Origin: an uncultured Candidatus Saccharibacteria bacterium
Lineage (GTDB): Bacteria; Patescibacteriota; Saccharimonadia; Saccharimonadales; Saccharimonadaceae
DNA length: 34,123 bases
Assembly (NCBI GenBank): GCA_947304135.1
Contig: CAMYZZ010000007.1
Coordinates: forward strand, 1 to 34,123
Reading direction: 5' to 3'
The notes under the pieces are model-generated. The model had not been told where the DNA came from, made no database searches, and saw only the letters and a program-made list of their open reading frames with translations. Below, one piece after another: positions 1-9,018 of the stretch. The position numbers and the translations under genes are program-made. How positions within the stretch are numbered: the stretch's first letter is position 1; each line of letters begins with the position of its first letter.

Positions 1-530
1 ACCTTTCCATTCCCCAAATCCTCCATCACGCATTCCATCGTGTTAGGATTAAAAACTGACGAGTTCACACACCGTCTATAATCCGCACGCGACCTCTGCG
101 CCACTGTCCTATCTGTGTACCTCACATAATAGTCAATTATCCCGATTGTGTTATTAATCAGCTCGCCGCCAACCCTAATATTAGCAATCTTATATTCATC
201 GCCATTCTCCAACGGTTTGCCACCTTTAATAGAAATACCATTATGTTTATAGATTACCGGGTTAATCTCTCCGTTGTACAAATTATACAGTGAAGCATCC
301 GGCATACCGCCGTACGAAAAATTCAAATACTGCGGCACCCCACCTCCGTATAAAGTTCCATCATACTTGATCACAAAATATCCTTTCTTTGGATTAATTT
401 TCGTAATCATGATATCCTCTTTTATGTTCGCAAGATACACAGGTGGCGCCGCAAAAACAGAGCTAGCCGGTAGAACAACCGAAGATAGCATCGTTGCCGC
501 CGCCAAAACTGGAATAAATTTTTTACGCAT
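1..530 (-). CDS. Partial secreted protein of unknown function
   Basis: This reading frame is missing from the ORF track because it runs off the left edge of the window. I translated the minus strand from an ATG at 530 preceded by a good Shine-Dalgarno (aaaaggag, about 6 bases upstream), and it stays open for 176 codons. The N-terminus MRKKFIPVLAAATMLSSVVL is a classic Sec signal peptide: a basic start, a hydrophobic core, and a likely signal peptidase I site after ...SSVFA|APP. The mature part visible here is rich in Gly, Asn and Tyr and has two cysteines near the window edge, so a disulfide in an exported protein is possible. I do not recognise a domain. A TATAAA-like -10 lies about 20 bases upstream of the ribosome site, and an 11-bp inverted repeat lies further upstream. 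The C-terminus is not visible. Confidence 0.75.
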   Translation of the reverse strand, partial: MRKKFIPVLAAATMLSSVVLPASSVFAAPPVYLANIKEDIMITKINPKKGYFVIKYDGTLYGGGVPQYLNFSYGGMPDASLYNLYNGEINPVIYKHNGISIKGGKPLENGDEYKIANIRVGGELINNTIGIIDYYVRYTDRTVAQRSRADYRRCVNSSVFNPNTMECVMEDLGNGK

Positions 531-584
531 TACACGCTCCTTTTAAATTTATAATTCCAGTCTAAAAAATTTTCCTCAGATTAA

Positions 585-626
585 AAGCTTAAGCACGTTA
601 TTTCGTAGAATATCATGCTTAAGCTT
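585..626. repeat. 11-bp perfect inverted repeat, 20-nt spacer
   Basis: AAGCTTAAGCA at 585-595 is repeated as its reverse complement TGCTTAAGCTT at 616-626. It lies in the spacer between the secreted-protein gene (start 530) and the terminator at 688-712. No T-run follows on either strand, so an operator or an RNA hairpin in the leader of the secreted-protein gene is more likely than a terminator. Similar gcttaag/aagcataag words continue to about 690. Confidence 0.55.
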
Positions 627-687
627 GCATTTATTTTTATTAATGCTTATCAAAACTACCCCTATCCGAACACTTATTTTAAGCATA

Positions 688-712
688 AGAAAAGAGCCCG
701 CATTGCGGGCTC
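688..712 (-). terminator. Intrinsic terminator of the small membrane protein gene
   Basis: On the minus strand GAGCCCGC-aat-GCGGGCTC forms an 8-bp hairpin followed directly by TTTTCTT. It begins four bases after the stop codon at 716. Confidence 0.85.
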
Positions 713-715
713 AAA

Positions 716-1051
716 TTACTGTGACAAAGAAAGGCCTTTACCTCTTAATAGCTTCTCGATACTTTCAAATGCTGCTTCTTTCATTCTACCAAAGAATATC
801 TCCCCTAGTACAATCACAACTAAAATGTCCAGCAGAACGATTAGTGCAAGCACAATGAAATACGTATACCAAACTATCAGCATTTCCTTTTCTCCCGCCA
901 ATCCATACAGTGTTAGCAGTAGCGCAAATTTGTCTATCGCCGGTATAATCAAAAAATAAATCATCCCAAAAAGCGCTGTCACCCCAGATGCATACCACAA
1001 AATCTTACAAGATAGAAGCCTTTGTTGTATCACTCTCTCCTTCCTTGTCAT
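716..1051 (-). CDS. Small multi-pass membrane protein
   Basis: The product is 111 aa. The ORF track starts 17 codons upstream, but I place the start at the ATG at 1051 (MTRKERVIQQ) because it is preceded by AGAGGGGGAGATAAT, an excellent ribosome site, and the -10 promoter element would lie inside the longer version. Three hydrophobic stretches are visible, roughly residues 14-36, 38-55 and 62-83, followed by a charged C-terminal tail (GRMKEAAFESIEKLLRGKG). I do not recognise a family. The gene has its own promoter and a terminator immediately after the stop, so it is a monocistronic unit just downstream of an XRE regulator. A functional link between the two (for example the regulator controlling this gene) is conceivable but is only inferred from adjacency. 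Confidence 0.7.
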   Translation of the reverse strand: MTRKERVIQQRLLSCKILWYASGVTALFGMIYFLIIPAIDKFALLLTLYGLAGEKEMLIVWYTYFIVLALIVLLDILVVIVLGEIFFGRMKEAAFESIEKLLRGKGLSLSQ

Positions 1052-1090
1052 ATTATCTCCCCCTCTCTTAAAGTACAATAAACCACCTCC

Positions 1091-1118
1091 ATTATACCAC
1101 AAAAGAATGAGGCCGCAA
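1091..1118 (-). promoter_or_regulatory. Promoter of the small membrane protein gene
   Basis: TGG-TATAAT, an extended -10, lies at 1096..1091 on the minus strand. A TTGCGG -35 at 1118..1113 lies 16 bases upstream, inside the terminator hairpin of the preceding XRE gene. Confidence 0.65.
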
Positions 1119-1130
1119 TCTTGCGACCTC
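1105..1130 (-). terminator. Intrinsic terminator of the XRE regulator gene
   Basis: On the minus strand GAGGTCGCA-agat-TGCGGCCTC makes a 9-bp stem with one G-U pair, followed by ATTCTTTT. The G-U pair becomes an A-C mismatch on the plus strand, so the minus orientation is favoured. It begins four bases after the stop at 1135. Confidence 0.7.
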
Positions 1131-1134
1131 TTTT

Positions 1135-1392
1135 CTAAGAATAGTACTTATACATGGCGTTAACCAACAAATCTGTTACGTCGCAATCAAGCGCTTCCGC
1201 CAAAGTAGCTAAAAACTCCAAACTCGGCTTTTTGCGCCCCTGTTCTACGCTACTTATATAACCAACTGATTTGCCTACCCATTTAGCTAATTTAGCCTGA
1301 GTAAATTTTTCACCCTTATAGTTGGTGCCTTTTTTCTTGCGATAGTATTTGATATTTTCACCAACTACTTCGTAGTTAATTCCTGCTGCCAT
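1135..1392 (-). CDS. XRE-family helix-turn-helix regulator
   Basis: The product is 85 aa. The start is placed at ATG 1392 (MAAGINYEVV) rather than the track start because AAAGGGGGC lies six bases upstream. The core is a single Cro/C1-type HTH: FTQAKLAKWVGKSVGYISSVEQGRKKPSLEFLATLAEALDC, where the turn and recognition helix (GYISSVEQGRKKP) match the family closely. An N-terminal basic segment (YYRKKKGTNYKGEK) is slightly longer than usual. There is no second domain, so this is a minimal DNA-binding protein of the type found as immunity repressors or autoregulators. Its promoter lies within the gyrA terminator. A GTTGTA half-site abuts the -10, which would suit autoregulation, but that is inference. 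Target genes are unknown. Confidence 0.85.
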   Translation of the reverse strand: MAAGINYEVVGENIKYYRKKKGTNYKGEKFTQAKLAKWVGKSVGYISSVEQGRKKPSLEFLATLAEALDCDVTDLLVNAMYKYYS

Positions 1393-1434
1393 TCTAAGCC
1401 CCCTTTCAAAGTGCATTACTCTATAACTTTTTAT

Positions 1435-1463
1435 ATTATACAACAAAAAGAAGCGCCTGTAAA
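1435..1463 (-). promoter_or_regulatory. Promoter of the XRE regulator gene
   Basis: On the minus strand TTTACA (1463..1458), 17 bases, then TATAAT (1440..1435), which is a near-consensus sigma-70 promoter. The -35 lies in the loop of the gyrA terminator. The -10 is overlapped by GTTGTA (1444..1439), the same half-site seen in the palindromes near 10.6 kb. Confidence 0.7.
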
Positions 1464-1472
1464 GACGCTTCT
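1445..1472 (-). terminator. Intrinsic terminator of gyrB-gyrA
   Basis: On the minus strand AGAAGCG-tctttacagg-CGCTTCT is followed by a run of T, about 13 bases after the gyrA stop. Confidence 0.8.
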
Positions 1473-1484
1473 TCTCTACCTCCC

Positions 1485-4094
1485 CTATTTCTTATCGGCC
1501 TTTTCCGTTGCCGCTTTCTCTACTGGCGTTTCCTCCGGTTCTTCGTCTGGAAGCACGATCCCAATAGAGGCAACTGTATCCCCATCAGACATCTTCATGA
1601 TACGAACACCTTGAGTTGCGCGACCAAGCGTTGGGATTTCTTTCATCGCCACTCTAATCGCCTGCCCCTTGGTAGACATCATGATAACCTCTTTAGCCTT
1701 TGGATCAAGCGTATGTACCGCCACGATCGGACCAGTCTTCGTCGTCACAGAAGCAACTTTAATACCGACTCCGCCACGCTTGTGTACCGGGAAGTTCCCT
1801 ACTGCGGTCGCCTTGCCATAGCCATTTGCCGAAACTGCAAGTAGCTTCTGGGATGGGTCAGTCACAACATCCATACCAACAATCTCATCTTTTGGACGAA
1901 GCCTCATACCGCGAACACCTCTAGCCGAGCGGCCCATCGCACGTACCTGGTCTTCATTAAATCTCACCGCCTGCCCAGCAGAGGTAGAAATAATGATATC
2001 ATTCGAACCAGTTGTTGCTTTAACCCACTTTAGCTCGTCGCCATCATCGAGCTTAATAGTAATCAAGCCATTTGTCCTGATATTTTCGTAGTCCTTAATA
2101 GAAGTCTTCTTGATTGTGCCCTTCTTAGTAGCCATAAAGAGGAACCCATCTGGACCAACCTCATCACCCTGCTTAATAATAGAGGTAATTCTCTCTTCTG
2201 GGTGCATGTTGAGCATATTCACTGCCGCCGTACCCTTCGCAGTAAGCGACGCCTGCGGTACTTCATACGCCTTCAAGCGGAAAATACGCCCCTGAGAAGT
2301 AAAGAACAGTAAGAAATCGTGTGAATTTGCGGTGATAATCTGCGCAATCACATCCTCCTCTTTTGTGGTCATACCACGCTTACCTTTACCGCCCCTGTTC
2401 TGTTTACGGAAATCGTTCTGCGACACACGCTTCATGTAATTCTGCGCCGTGAGCAAGATAACGCTTTCCTCTTCTGGCACTAGCTCCTCTTCAGAGAATT
2501 TGCCAACCTCGTGTTTGATAATCTTCGAGCGACGAGGGTCACCATATTTCTCTTTCATAGCGATAAGCTCTTCTTTGATCACGCGCAAAATCTCATTCTC
2601 GTCAGCCAAAATCGCCTCGAGTTTCTTAATTAGCTCATGGAGCTCTTTGAGTTCTGCTTCAATCTTGTCGCGCTCTAGTCCTTGTAGACGACGTAGCTGC
2701 ATTGCAAGAATTGCTGCTGCCTGAATCTCAGATAGCCCAAACTTACTCATAAGCTGCTTGTCTGCATCGTCATAAGATTCGCGAATCGTCTTGATCACCT
2801 CATCGATATTGTCGAGCGCAATCTTCAAACCTTCCAAGATATGAGCACGTTCTTTTGCCTTCTTCAAGTCAAATTCCGTCCTTCTGCGAACAACTTTTTG
2901 ACGATGTTTGATAAACTCGCCAAGAATCTCCTTGAGCCCAAGAATTCTTGGTTGAATCCCATCAACAAGAGCCAACATATTGTAATGGAATGTCGTCTGA
3001 AGCTGGGTCATCTTATAAAGTTGATTCAAGATCTTCTTTGGGAATGCATCCTTCTTGAGCTCAACCACCACACGAATCTTACCACGCGCAGACTCGTCTC
3101 TGGCATCTGCAATATGATCAAGTTTCTTATTCAAAACAAGTTCACGCACCTTCTCAATAAACGCCTCTTTGCTCATTCCATATGGCACTTCTGTAATCAC
3201 AATGTTATAACGGCCATTCTTGCGTTCTTCGATATTCGCCACTGCGCGAATCGTTACAGAGCCCTTACCAGTAGCATAAGCCTGCTTCATCGGTGTTCCG
3301 CCATAGACCTCTGCCCCTGTTGGAAAATCTGGACCTTTAACATGCTTCATTAACTCATCAAGAGTAATCTCTGGATTATCAATCTGCGCCACTGTTGCAT
3401 CAACTAATTCCCCAAGGTTATGTGGTGGAATATTGGTCGCCATACCAACGGCAATACCCATCTGGCCATTAAGGAGAATATTTGGGAGCGCCGCTGGCAA
3501 AACTGCCGGCTCCTGTTCCGTACCATCGAAGTTGTCACGAAAATCAACTGTATCTTTTTCGATGTCGGTCAGAAGTTCTGCACCCACCTTGTCCATTCTC
3601 GCCTCTGTATAACGGGAAGCAGCTGGATCATCACCATCCATCGAGCCAAAGTTACCTTGGCCTTCAACTAACGTATATCTCATCTTCCAAGGCTGAGCCA
3701 AGTTCACCATAGCATCATAAATCGACGAATCGCCGTGTGGATGATATTTACCCATTACTTCACCGACGATACGAGCGGATTTTACTGTTGCATGTGGGGC
3801 CTTCCAGCCATTCTTGTTCATCGCATAGAGAATACGCCTATTCACCGGCTTTAAACCGTCACGCACATCTGGAAGCGCACGGTCAATGATCACCGACATC
3901 GAATATTTCAAGAAATACTCTTCCATCGTGTGCTCCACCTGGCGTTTCTCAATACCGTTTACAATCTCCCCTTCAACCGGTTTATCAGCCACCTCTGCGG
4001 CAGTCGCCCCAGAAGCCTCCGCCTCACCAGTTTTAGGTGTTTCTACCTCAGCTGCTTCAGCTTCAGTCTTTTTGATTTCATCATCTTTTGCCAT
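1485..4094 (-). CDS. gyrA: DNA gyrase subunit A
   Basis: The product is 869 aa. GyrA is the DNA-cleaving subunit of gyrase and introduces negative supercoils together with GyrB. The breakage-reunion core begins near residue 60 ([20 protein letters not shown]). The catalytic tyrosine is Y162 in [10 protein letters not shown]. The quinolone-resistance region reads [15 protein letters not shown], with the Ser and Asp positions that correspond to E. coli S83 and D87 intact, so no classic resistance change is visible. The C-terminal beta-pinwheel carries a GyrA box written as QNRGGKG, close to the canonical QRRGGKG, which supports gyrase rather than topoisomerase IV. Two oddities are an acidic Ala/Glu-rich N-terminal extension of about 45 residues before the usual start and a similar acidic C-terminal tail. 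It follows gyrB by 21 bases and shares its transcript; a terminator follows the stop. Confidence 0.97.
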   Translation of the reverse strand: MAKDDEIKKTEAEAAEVETPKTGEAEASGATAAEVADKPVEGEIVNGIEKRQVEHTMEEYFLKYSMSVIIDRALPDVRDGLKPVNRRILYAMNKNGWKAPHATVKSARIVGEVMGKYHPHGDSSIYDAMVNLAQPWKMRYTLVEGQGNFGSMDGDDPAASRYTEARMDKVGAELLTDIEKDTVDFRDNFDGTEQEPAVLPAALPNILLNGQMGIAVGMATNIPPHNLGELVDATVAQIDNPEITLDELMKHVKGPDFPTGAEVYGGTPMKQAYATGKGSVTIRAVANIEERKNGRYNIVITEVPYGMSKEAFIEKVRELVLNKKLDHIADARDESARGKIRVVVELKKDAFPKKILNQLYKMTQLQTTFHYNMLALVDGIQPRILGLKEILGEFIKHRQKVVRRRTEFDLKKAKERAHILEGLKIALDNIDEVIKTIRESYDDADKQLMSKFGLSEIQAAAILAMQLRRLQGLERDKIEAELKELHELIKKLEAILADENEILRVIKEELIAMKEKYGDPRRSKIIKHEVGKFSEEELVPEEESVILLTAQNYMKRVSQNDFRKQNRGGKGKRGMTTKEEDVIAQIITANSHDFLLFFTSQGRIFRLKAYEVPQASLTAKGTAAVNMLNMHPEERITSIIKQGDEVGPDGFLFMATKKGTIKKTSIKDYENIRTNGLITIKLDDGDELKWVKATTGSNDIIISTSAGQAVRFNEDQVRAMGRSARGVRGMRLRPKDEIVGMDVVTDPSQKLLAVSANGYGKATAVGNFPVHKRGGVGIKVASVTTKTGPIVAVHTLDPKAKEVIMMSTKGQAIRVAMKEIPTLGRATQGVRIMKMSDGDTVASIGIVLPDEEPEETPVEKAATEKADKK

Positions 4095-4115
4095 AATCTA
4101 TTTTTCCCTTTTCCC

Positions 4116-6098
4116 TTAGAAGTCTAGGTCATCCAGGTTAACGCTTGCCGCCCCAGCCTGAATAAAGTTTTTACGAAGATCGACCTGATCACCCATCAGC
4201 TTCGTAAATACAGCATCTGCCTTTTCTGCATCATCAATGTGCACCTGTACAAGTACACGATTCTCCGGATCCATTGTAGTCTCCCAGAGCTGTTTTGCGT
4301 CCATCTCACCAAGACCCTTAAAGCGCTGTTGTGCAGTATATCCTGCCTGTTTAAAGCGCTCCTGGCTTTCGTCTACCTTTGTGCCGGCAGCCTTCTTCTC
4401 TTCAATCTTCTCTGTCAGCTTTTTCTCAAGCGCTACCTCGTCATAAAGATAGTCAATCTTGCGTGAGCTGCCCGTACCCTTAATCAAACCAAATAGTGGT
4501 GGTTTCGCTAGATACACGTGCCCCGCTTCAATCACCTGCGGCATATAGCGGAAGAAGAATGTCATCAAAAGCGTCGCGATATGAAGGCCATCAACATCGG
4601 CATCTGTCATAAAGATAATCTTGTCGTATCTAAGCCCATTAATATCAAACTGTTCCCCAATGCCAACACCAAGACCCTTAATCAAAGATACGAGCTCTTG
4701 GTTGGCAAGCATCTTATCTAGTCTTGCCCTCTCAGTATTGAGCACCTTACCACGAAGTGGTAAAATCGCCTGAATCTTTGGATTTCTACCTTCCTTCGCA
4801 GAACCCGCCGCAGAGTTACCCTCTACAATAAAGAGTTCACATTCGCCTCTGTCGCGAGAAGAACAATCCGCAAGCTTAGATGGGAGATTTAGTCCTTCAA
4901 AAGCACCTTTACGGATAACATTATCACGCGCTGCACGAGCTGCCTTACGTGCCCTAGCTGCAAGCGTCGCCTTACCGACAATCTTCTTTGCAATCTGTGG
5001 ATTCTCTTCAAGGTAGTAGCCAAAATATTCGCTCATCACCTTATCGACATAGCCACGAATCTCCGGGTTACCAAGTTTATTCTTAGTCTGGCCCTCAAAC
5101 TGTGGATCAGGAAGTTTTACCAAGATAACAGCCGTCAAACCCTCCTTAATATCATCACCAGTAAGATTATCTTCTTTCTCCTTTAGGAGTCCATTTTTGC
5201 GAGCATAATCGTTAATCGTACGATTTAAAGCCGTCCTAAAACCAACCACGTGCATACCACCATCAGGTGTCAACACGTTGTTTGCAAACGGTTTCATTGT
5301 TTCTGAATAGGAATCGTTATATTGGACAGCAATTTCTACTTCGGAATCTTCTACCGGTTTCTCGACATAGAAGATATCGTCGGACAATACTTCCTTGCCA
5401 TTATTTAGGCGCTTCACATAAGATTTAATACCACCTTCAAAATAGAAAGATTCCTTTTCTCCGGTGCGCTCATCGGCGACACAGATTAAAATTCCCTTTG
5501 TTAGATATGCCTGGTGGCGCGCATAACTTGCCACCCAAGAGTATTCAAATGTTGTTGTTTCTTTAAAAATAGTTGGATCTGGATAAAAAGTAATAGAGGT
5601 TCCGCGTTTCGTAGTTTTCCCCGTTACCTCTAATGGCTTAACAGTCTTGCCTGTATCAAACTCAATATGATTTACCTTTCCGTCTCTATAGACCTCGGCA
5701 ATCATATGAGTGGAAAGTGCGTTTACAACCGAAGAACCCACACCATGCAAGCCAGACGACACCTTATATCCACCATCGCCAAACTTACCACCAGCGTGGA
5801 GCACGGTCAAAACTGTTTCAAGTGTAGACATGTGTGTTTTCGGGTGTAGATCAACAGGAATACCGCGCCCATTATCCTCCACTCTTACTCCCCCGTCTTT
5901 TAGCAATGTGATCACTACCTTCGTACAGAAGCCCGCAATTGCTTCATCTATTGAGTTATCGGCAATCTCTTTAATGAGGTGATGCAAACCGTCATAACCC
6001 GTAGATCCGATGTACATACCAGGACGCTTGCGTACTGGTTCCAGCCCCTCAAGCACTTGAATTTGAGAGCTGTCGTAACTATTAGCTTTGTCAGCCAT
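4116..6098 (-). CDS. gyrB: DNA gyrase subunit B
   Basis: The product is 660 aa, the usual length without the proteobacterial insertion. GyrB supplies the ATPase and the TOPRIM fold of gyrase. The GHKL ATPase motifs are clear: EIADNSIDEA, EDNGRGIPVD and GLHGVGSSVVNA. The TOPRIM domain shows LFIVEGNSAAGSA and MTDADVDG. The C-terminal GyrA-interacting segment (QRFKGLGEMDAKQLWETTM) is present. ParE would be the alternative, but the partner GyrA has a GyrA box, so gyrB is the better call. The gene has a strong promoter at 6134-6162 and a GAGGT ribosome site, and is followed directly by gyrA. Confidence 0.97.
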   Translation of the reverse strand: MADKANSYDSSQIQVLEGLEPVRKRPGMYIGSTGYDGLHHLIKEIADNSIDEAIAGFCTKVVITLLKDGGVRVEDNGRGIPVDLHPKTHMSTLETVLTVLHAGGKFGDGGYKVSSGLHGVGSSVVNALSTHMIAEVYRDGKVNHIEFDTGKTVKPLEVTGKTTKRGTSITFYPDPTIFKETTTFEYSWVASYARHQAYLTKGILICVADERTGEKESFYFEGGIKSYVKRLNNGKEVLSDDIFYVEKPVEDSEVEIAVQYNDSYSETMKPFANNVLTPDGGMHVVGFRTALNRTINDYARKNGLLKEKEDNLTGDDIKEGLTAVILVKLPDPQFEGQTKNKLGNPEIRGYVDKVMSEYFGYYLEENPQIAKKIVGKATLAARARKAARAARDNVIRKGAFEGLNLPSKLADCSSRDRGECELFIVEGNSAAGSAKEGRNPKIQAILPLRGKVLNTERARLDKMLANQELVSLIKGLGVGIGEQFDINGLRYDKIIFMTDADVDGLHIATLLMTFFFRYMPQVIEAGHVYLAKPPLFGLIKGTGSSRKIDYLYDEVALEKKLTEKIEEKKAAGTKVDESQERFKQAGYTAQQRFKGLGEMDAKQLWETTMDPENRVLVQVHIDDAEKADAVFTKLMGDQVDLRKNFIQAGAASVNLDDLDF

Positions 6099-6133
6099 CC
6101 AGATTTACCTCAACTTTAAATAATATTGTATCT

Positions 6134-6162
6134 ATAATACACCAACAAGAACTCTTTTTCAA
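6134..6162 (-). promoter_or_regulatory. Promoter of gyrB-gyrA
   Basis: On the minus strand TTGAAA (6162..6157), exactly 17 bases, then TATTAT (6139..6134), with start about 6127 and a leader of about 29 nt. The surrounding spacer 6163-6300 (138 nt) shows only weak hairpins and no gene. Confidence 0.7.
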
Positions 6163-6300
6163 GAGGTTTAAGCTAATTTGACGCATTTTAAGGCTATTTT
6201 TGGCGGTCTTTTTCAAAAGTCGTAATCACACTCGTCTTTGCGTCGAGACCCGCCTTAAATCGTCTCCTAGCGCCTCACAGCCGTATAAATTATTTAACCA

Positions 6301-9018
6301 TTAGCGTATTTTAACCGACTGCCCTGGCTTCAAGGAAGCCTCAGGAGGGATGCTCTGCGATGAAGAAGGAGCACCGGAGCGAGACGTACTTGAAGTACGT
6401 TGAGCGAGGAGCACATCTTCTGAAGAAGCAGAACGCTCTCCTGTGACTTCCTTTTGTATCCTAGCCATGATATCTTCTGGAGACCCCTGCTTCTTGCTCA
6501 TCCAGTCTTCCAAAAATCCTCTCTCTGTTCTTGCAACCTCTTTCACCTCCGCCCCCATTCGACGATTAATCTCAGCCTCAACCTCTGCCCTAGTCCTACC
6601 ATACTTCGTTGCTGAATAATTTTTTAGTTCTTCCAAGATACTCCTATCGCCTTCAAACGCTGGCGGTCTGAGCTGCATTGTGAACGGTCTACTTGGCATA
6701 TCAAACATCATCACTTGTGTAATCGCATGGTGATTTGGCTGGTTATGTAAATCTTCCGCATTGAACGTTGGCAAAAACGCCTTTTCGATAATCTCAGCGT
6801 CAGTGATACCAATCCTACCGCAAATCAATGTTCCTACATTCCCTAATACACCCTCGCGAATCTTATCTGTCAGCTGAGTCATAAACTGGTTCGCCACAAT
6901 CAAATTCAAACGGAATTTTCTAGCCTCAGACAAGATAGACTCAAAGCTCTCCGTCGCGAAATTCTGGAACTCGTCCACAAACAAGCAGAAATCCTTCCTC
7001 TGATCCTCAGGCATATCTACTCTAGACATTGCTGCCGTCTGGAACTTCATTACAAAAATCATACCTAGAAGTTTCGAGTTAATCTCCCCCATCTTACCCT
7101 TAGAAAGATTCACAAGTAAAATCTTGTTATTATCCATAATATCTCTGATATTAAACCCAGAGTGCACCTGCCCCAAGATATCTTTCATCATTGTATTAGA
7201 GAGGAACGGACCCCATTTTGAAGCAAACCAAGTAATCACCTCGCCTGCATCACTAGACTTCTGTGACTCTGGAAACTCTTTCGTCCAATAATCGTATACC
7301 GTCTTATCTGTCACGTATTGCAATTTATCCTTCACAAACTCCGGATCAATAAAACACCTAGGGATATCAATAAACGTTGCGCCATTCGGGTCACTCATTA
7401 GCAGTAGCGCCGCATTTCTAAACATATGTTGACCTCTTGGCCCAAAGAAACCTTGGTTCCCTGGATCATACAGTGATTGCAACATATTAATCCCCTCTTG
7501 GACGATAAAGTCCTTCTGGTCCTCCGTCTCCCACTCAAACATATTCATCCCAATCGGGTGCTCAATATTGCCTGGGTCAAAATAGATTACATCATCAATT
7601 CTATCCTCAGGGACTTTAGAAAGAATATCTTCCACTACATCACCGTGTGGATCAATAAACGCAAAACCTCTCCCCGCCTCCATATCTTGGCAGGCAATAT
7701 TAGAAAGAAGTACCGATTTACCCATACCAGTAGCACCAATCACATAAGCGTGACGACGCCTATCGTTATCAGATAGCCTAATCTCCTTCTTTACGCCCCT
7801 AAACACGTTATCGCCCAACCAAACCCCATCTTTTGGAATCTTTACAGGACCGTCTACCTGTTTGACGGTTTGTCTCTCAACCTGAGAAGTCGGGATTGCG
7901 CCCCTGTTCGGCAAATGATAGATTGACGCAAGCTCTACAGAATTCAAAATATTCTTATTCTTATTCTGTGGGAAAAGTCTAAAGATAAAATCTCTAGCAA
8001 TCTTCTCTTTATCTTTTAGCATCTCATATTTAAACCCATTTAGAGACGTCGAATTAAACTGAGAAAACGCACTTACAACGCCACCAATCAAAGCCTCAGA
8101 TCTAGCTTCTGAGTCCGAGCTCGCTACTACTCTAATTAGAACCTCAAATCCAGGGTACTTAGCCTTCTCATCTATTGCTTGTATTTTCGTTTGTTCATCA
8201 GCTGTTAATATTTTTTCTTGCTTTTTTGACTTATCAGCAGCTTCTGGCGGCTCAAATGGTGCACGCACCAAGCCTTTTGCAATGTCAACAATCGCAATTC
8301 CAGACGAACCACTTTTTTTGTTCCCGCCCTTTAAATTTTGTGTTCGTTCAGATGAAACTTTTGTCCAAATCGGGTCAGTCGGCCTGAACATTAATTGTAA
8401 TCCCATCCCCTCATGATTCTTTACCATAGAGAAAGCGTTAATCAACGCCCCAGATGCGTCCCACTTTGTCTCCTCATAGGTTGCAATAGGGTAAACAAAT
8501 TCCCGAGAGAGGGCTAATTCCCCACCGGCCACCCCAGTTATCTCTGCAGTCTTAGAGAAGATGTTATCTTCAAAAATCTCCTCTAGTCGAGCCGTTGGAT
8601 AAGCAGATATAATTGCCTGTTTCACCGTCTCCGTTATCACTGCTGGCACCACCGCATAGTATTTAATTGACCCATTCGTGGCTACAATCTCAAAAGAAAT
8701 ATGTCTTTGGCCGTAGATACGAGATTTCCACCCCTTCTTCAATGTAGATGCAATGATAGAGTACATAATCTGCGCCTGAGAAAGCGCCTCGCTTGTCACA
8801 TCACGCTCATCCCTGCCATTTCCCTTTATATTATCTGTTTCTGGCGGCAAATGGATCAACATCGGTACCATCTTGATACCACGCTCCAAATTCTTAGCTT
8901 CCCTACGTCTTTTTATCTGTCTTAATGCAATTCCTACCGCTACACCAACGACTATTAGCGCGGCCGATATCGCAATCAGCCATCTCATCTGAATAAGCGT
9001 GCTATCTGTCTGATTCAT
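6301..9018 (-). CDS. Membrane-anchored VirD4/TraG-like ATPase
   Basis: The product is about 905 aa. The track start is 9060; I prefer the in-frame ATG at 9018 (MNQTDSTLIQ) because it places one TM helix (MRWLIAISAALIVVGVAVGIAL) right at the N-terminus and has a purine-rich site upstream, but the start is uncertain. After the TM come about 400 residues of a family-specific region, then a P-loop ATPase of the VirD4/TraG/DUF87 type. Walker A is GATGMGKS (about residues 428-435), followed by FAFIDPHGDVV, and Walker B is FCLFVDEFQNF. The C-terminus is low-complexity and rich in Ser, Arg and Pro. Such enzymes couple substrates to type IV secretion or energise DNA transfer or pilus systems at the inner membrane. 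The upstream gene overlaps the start, which suggests translational coupling and a shared complex. The substrate is unknown. Confidence 0.85.
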   Translation of the reverse strand: MNQTDSTLIQMRWLIAISAALIVVGVAVGIALRQIKRRREAKNLERGIKMVPMLIHLPPETDNIKGNGRDERDVTSEALSQAQIMYSIIASTLKKGWKSRIYGQRHISFEIVATNGSIKYYAVVPAVITETVKQAIISAYPTARLEEIFEDNIFSKTAEITGVAGGELALSREFVYPIATYEETKWDASGALINAFSMVKNHEGMGLQLMFRPTDPIWTKVSSERTQNLKGGNKKSGSSGIAIVDIAKGLVRAPFEPPEAADKSKKQEKILTADEQTKIQAIDEKAKYPGFEVLIRVVASSDSEARSEALIGGVVSAFSQFNSTSLNGFKYEMLKDKEKIARDFIFRLFPQNKNKNILNSVELASIYHLPNRGAIPTSQVERQTVKQVDGPVKIPKDGVWLGDNVFRGVKKEIRLSDNDRRRHAYVIGATGMGKSVLLSNIACQDMEAGRGFAFIDPHGDVVEDILSKVPEDRIDDVIYFDPGNIEHPIGMNMFEWETEDQKDFIVQEGINMLQSLYDPGNQGFFGPRGQHMFRNAALLLMSDPNGATFIDIPRCFIDPEFVKDKLQYVTDKTVYDYWTKEFPESQKSSDAGEVITWFASKWGPFLSNTMMKDILGQVHSGFNIRDIMDNNKILLVNLSKGKMGEINSKLLGMIFVMKFQTAAMSRVDMPEDQRKDFCLFVDEFQNFATESFESILSEARKFRLNLIVANQFMTQLTDKIREGVLGNVGTLICGRIGITDAEIIEKAFLPTFNAEDLHNQPNHHAITQVMMFDMPSRPFTMQLRPPAFEGDRSILEELKNYSATKYGRTRAEVEAEINRRMGAEVKEVARTERGFLEDWMSKKQGSPEDIMARIQKEVTGERSASSEDVLLAQRTSSTSRSGAPSSSQSIPPEASLKPGQSVKIR

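Noticed and set aside
2841-3353. 170-aa plus-strand ORF opposite gyrA
   Set aside because: It is an antisense shadow of a certain gene, with no ribosome site and no domain.
4116-6098. ParE/ParC instead of GyrB/GyrA
   Set aside because: The partner subunit has a GyrA box and a full beta-pinwheel, so gyrase is favoured.
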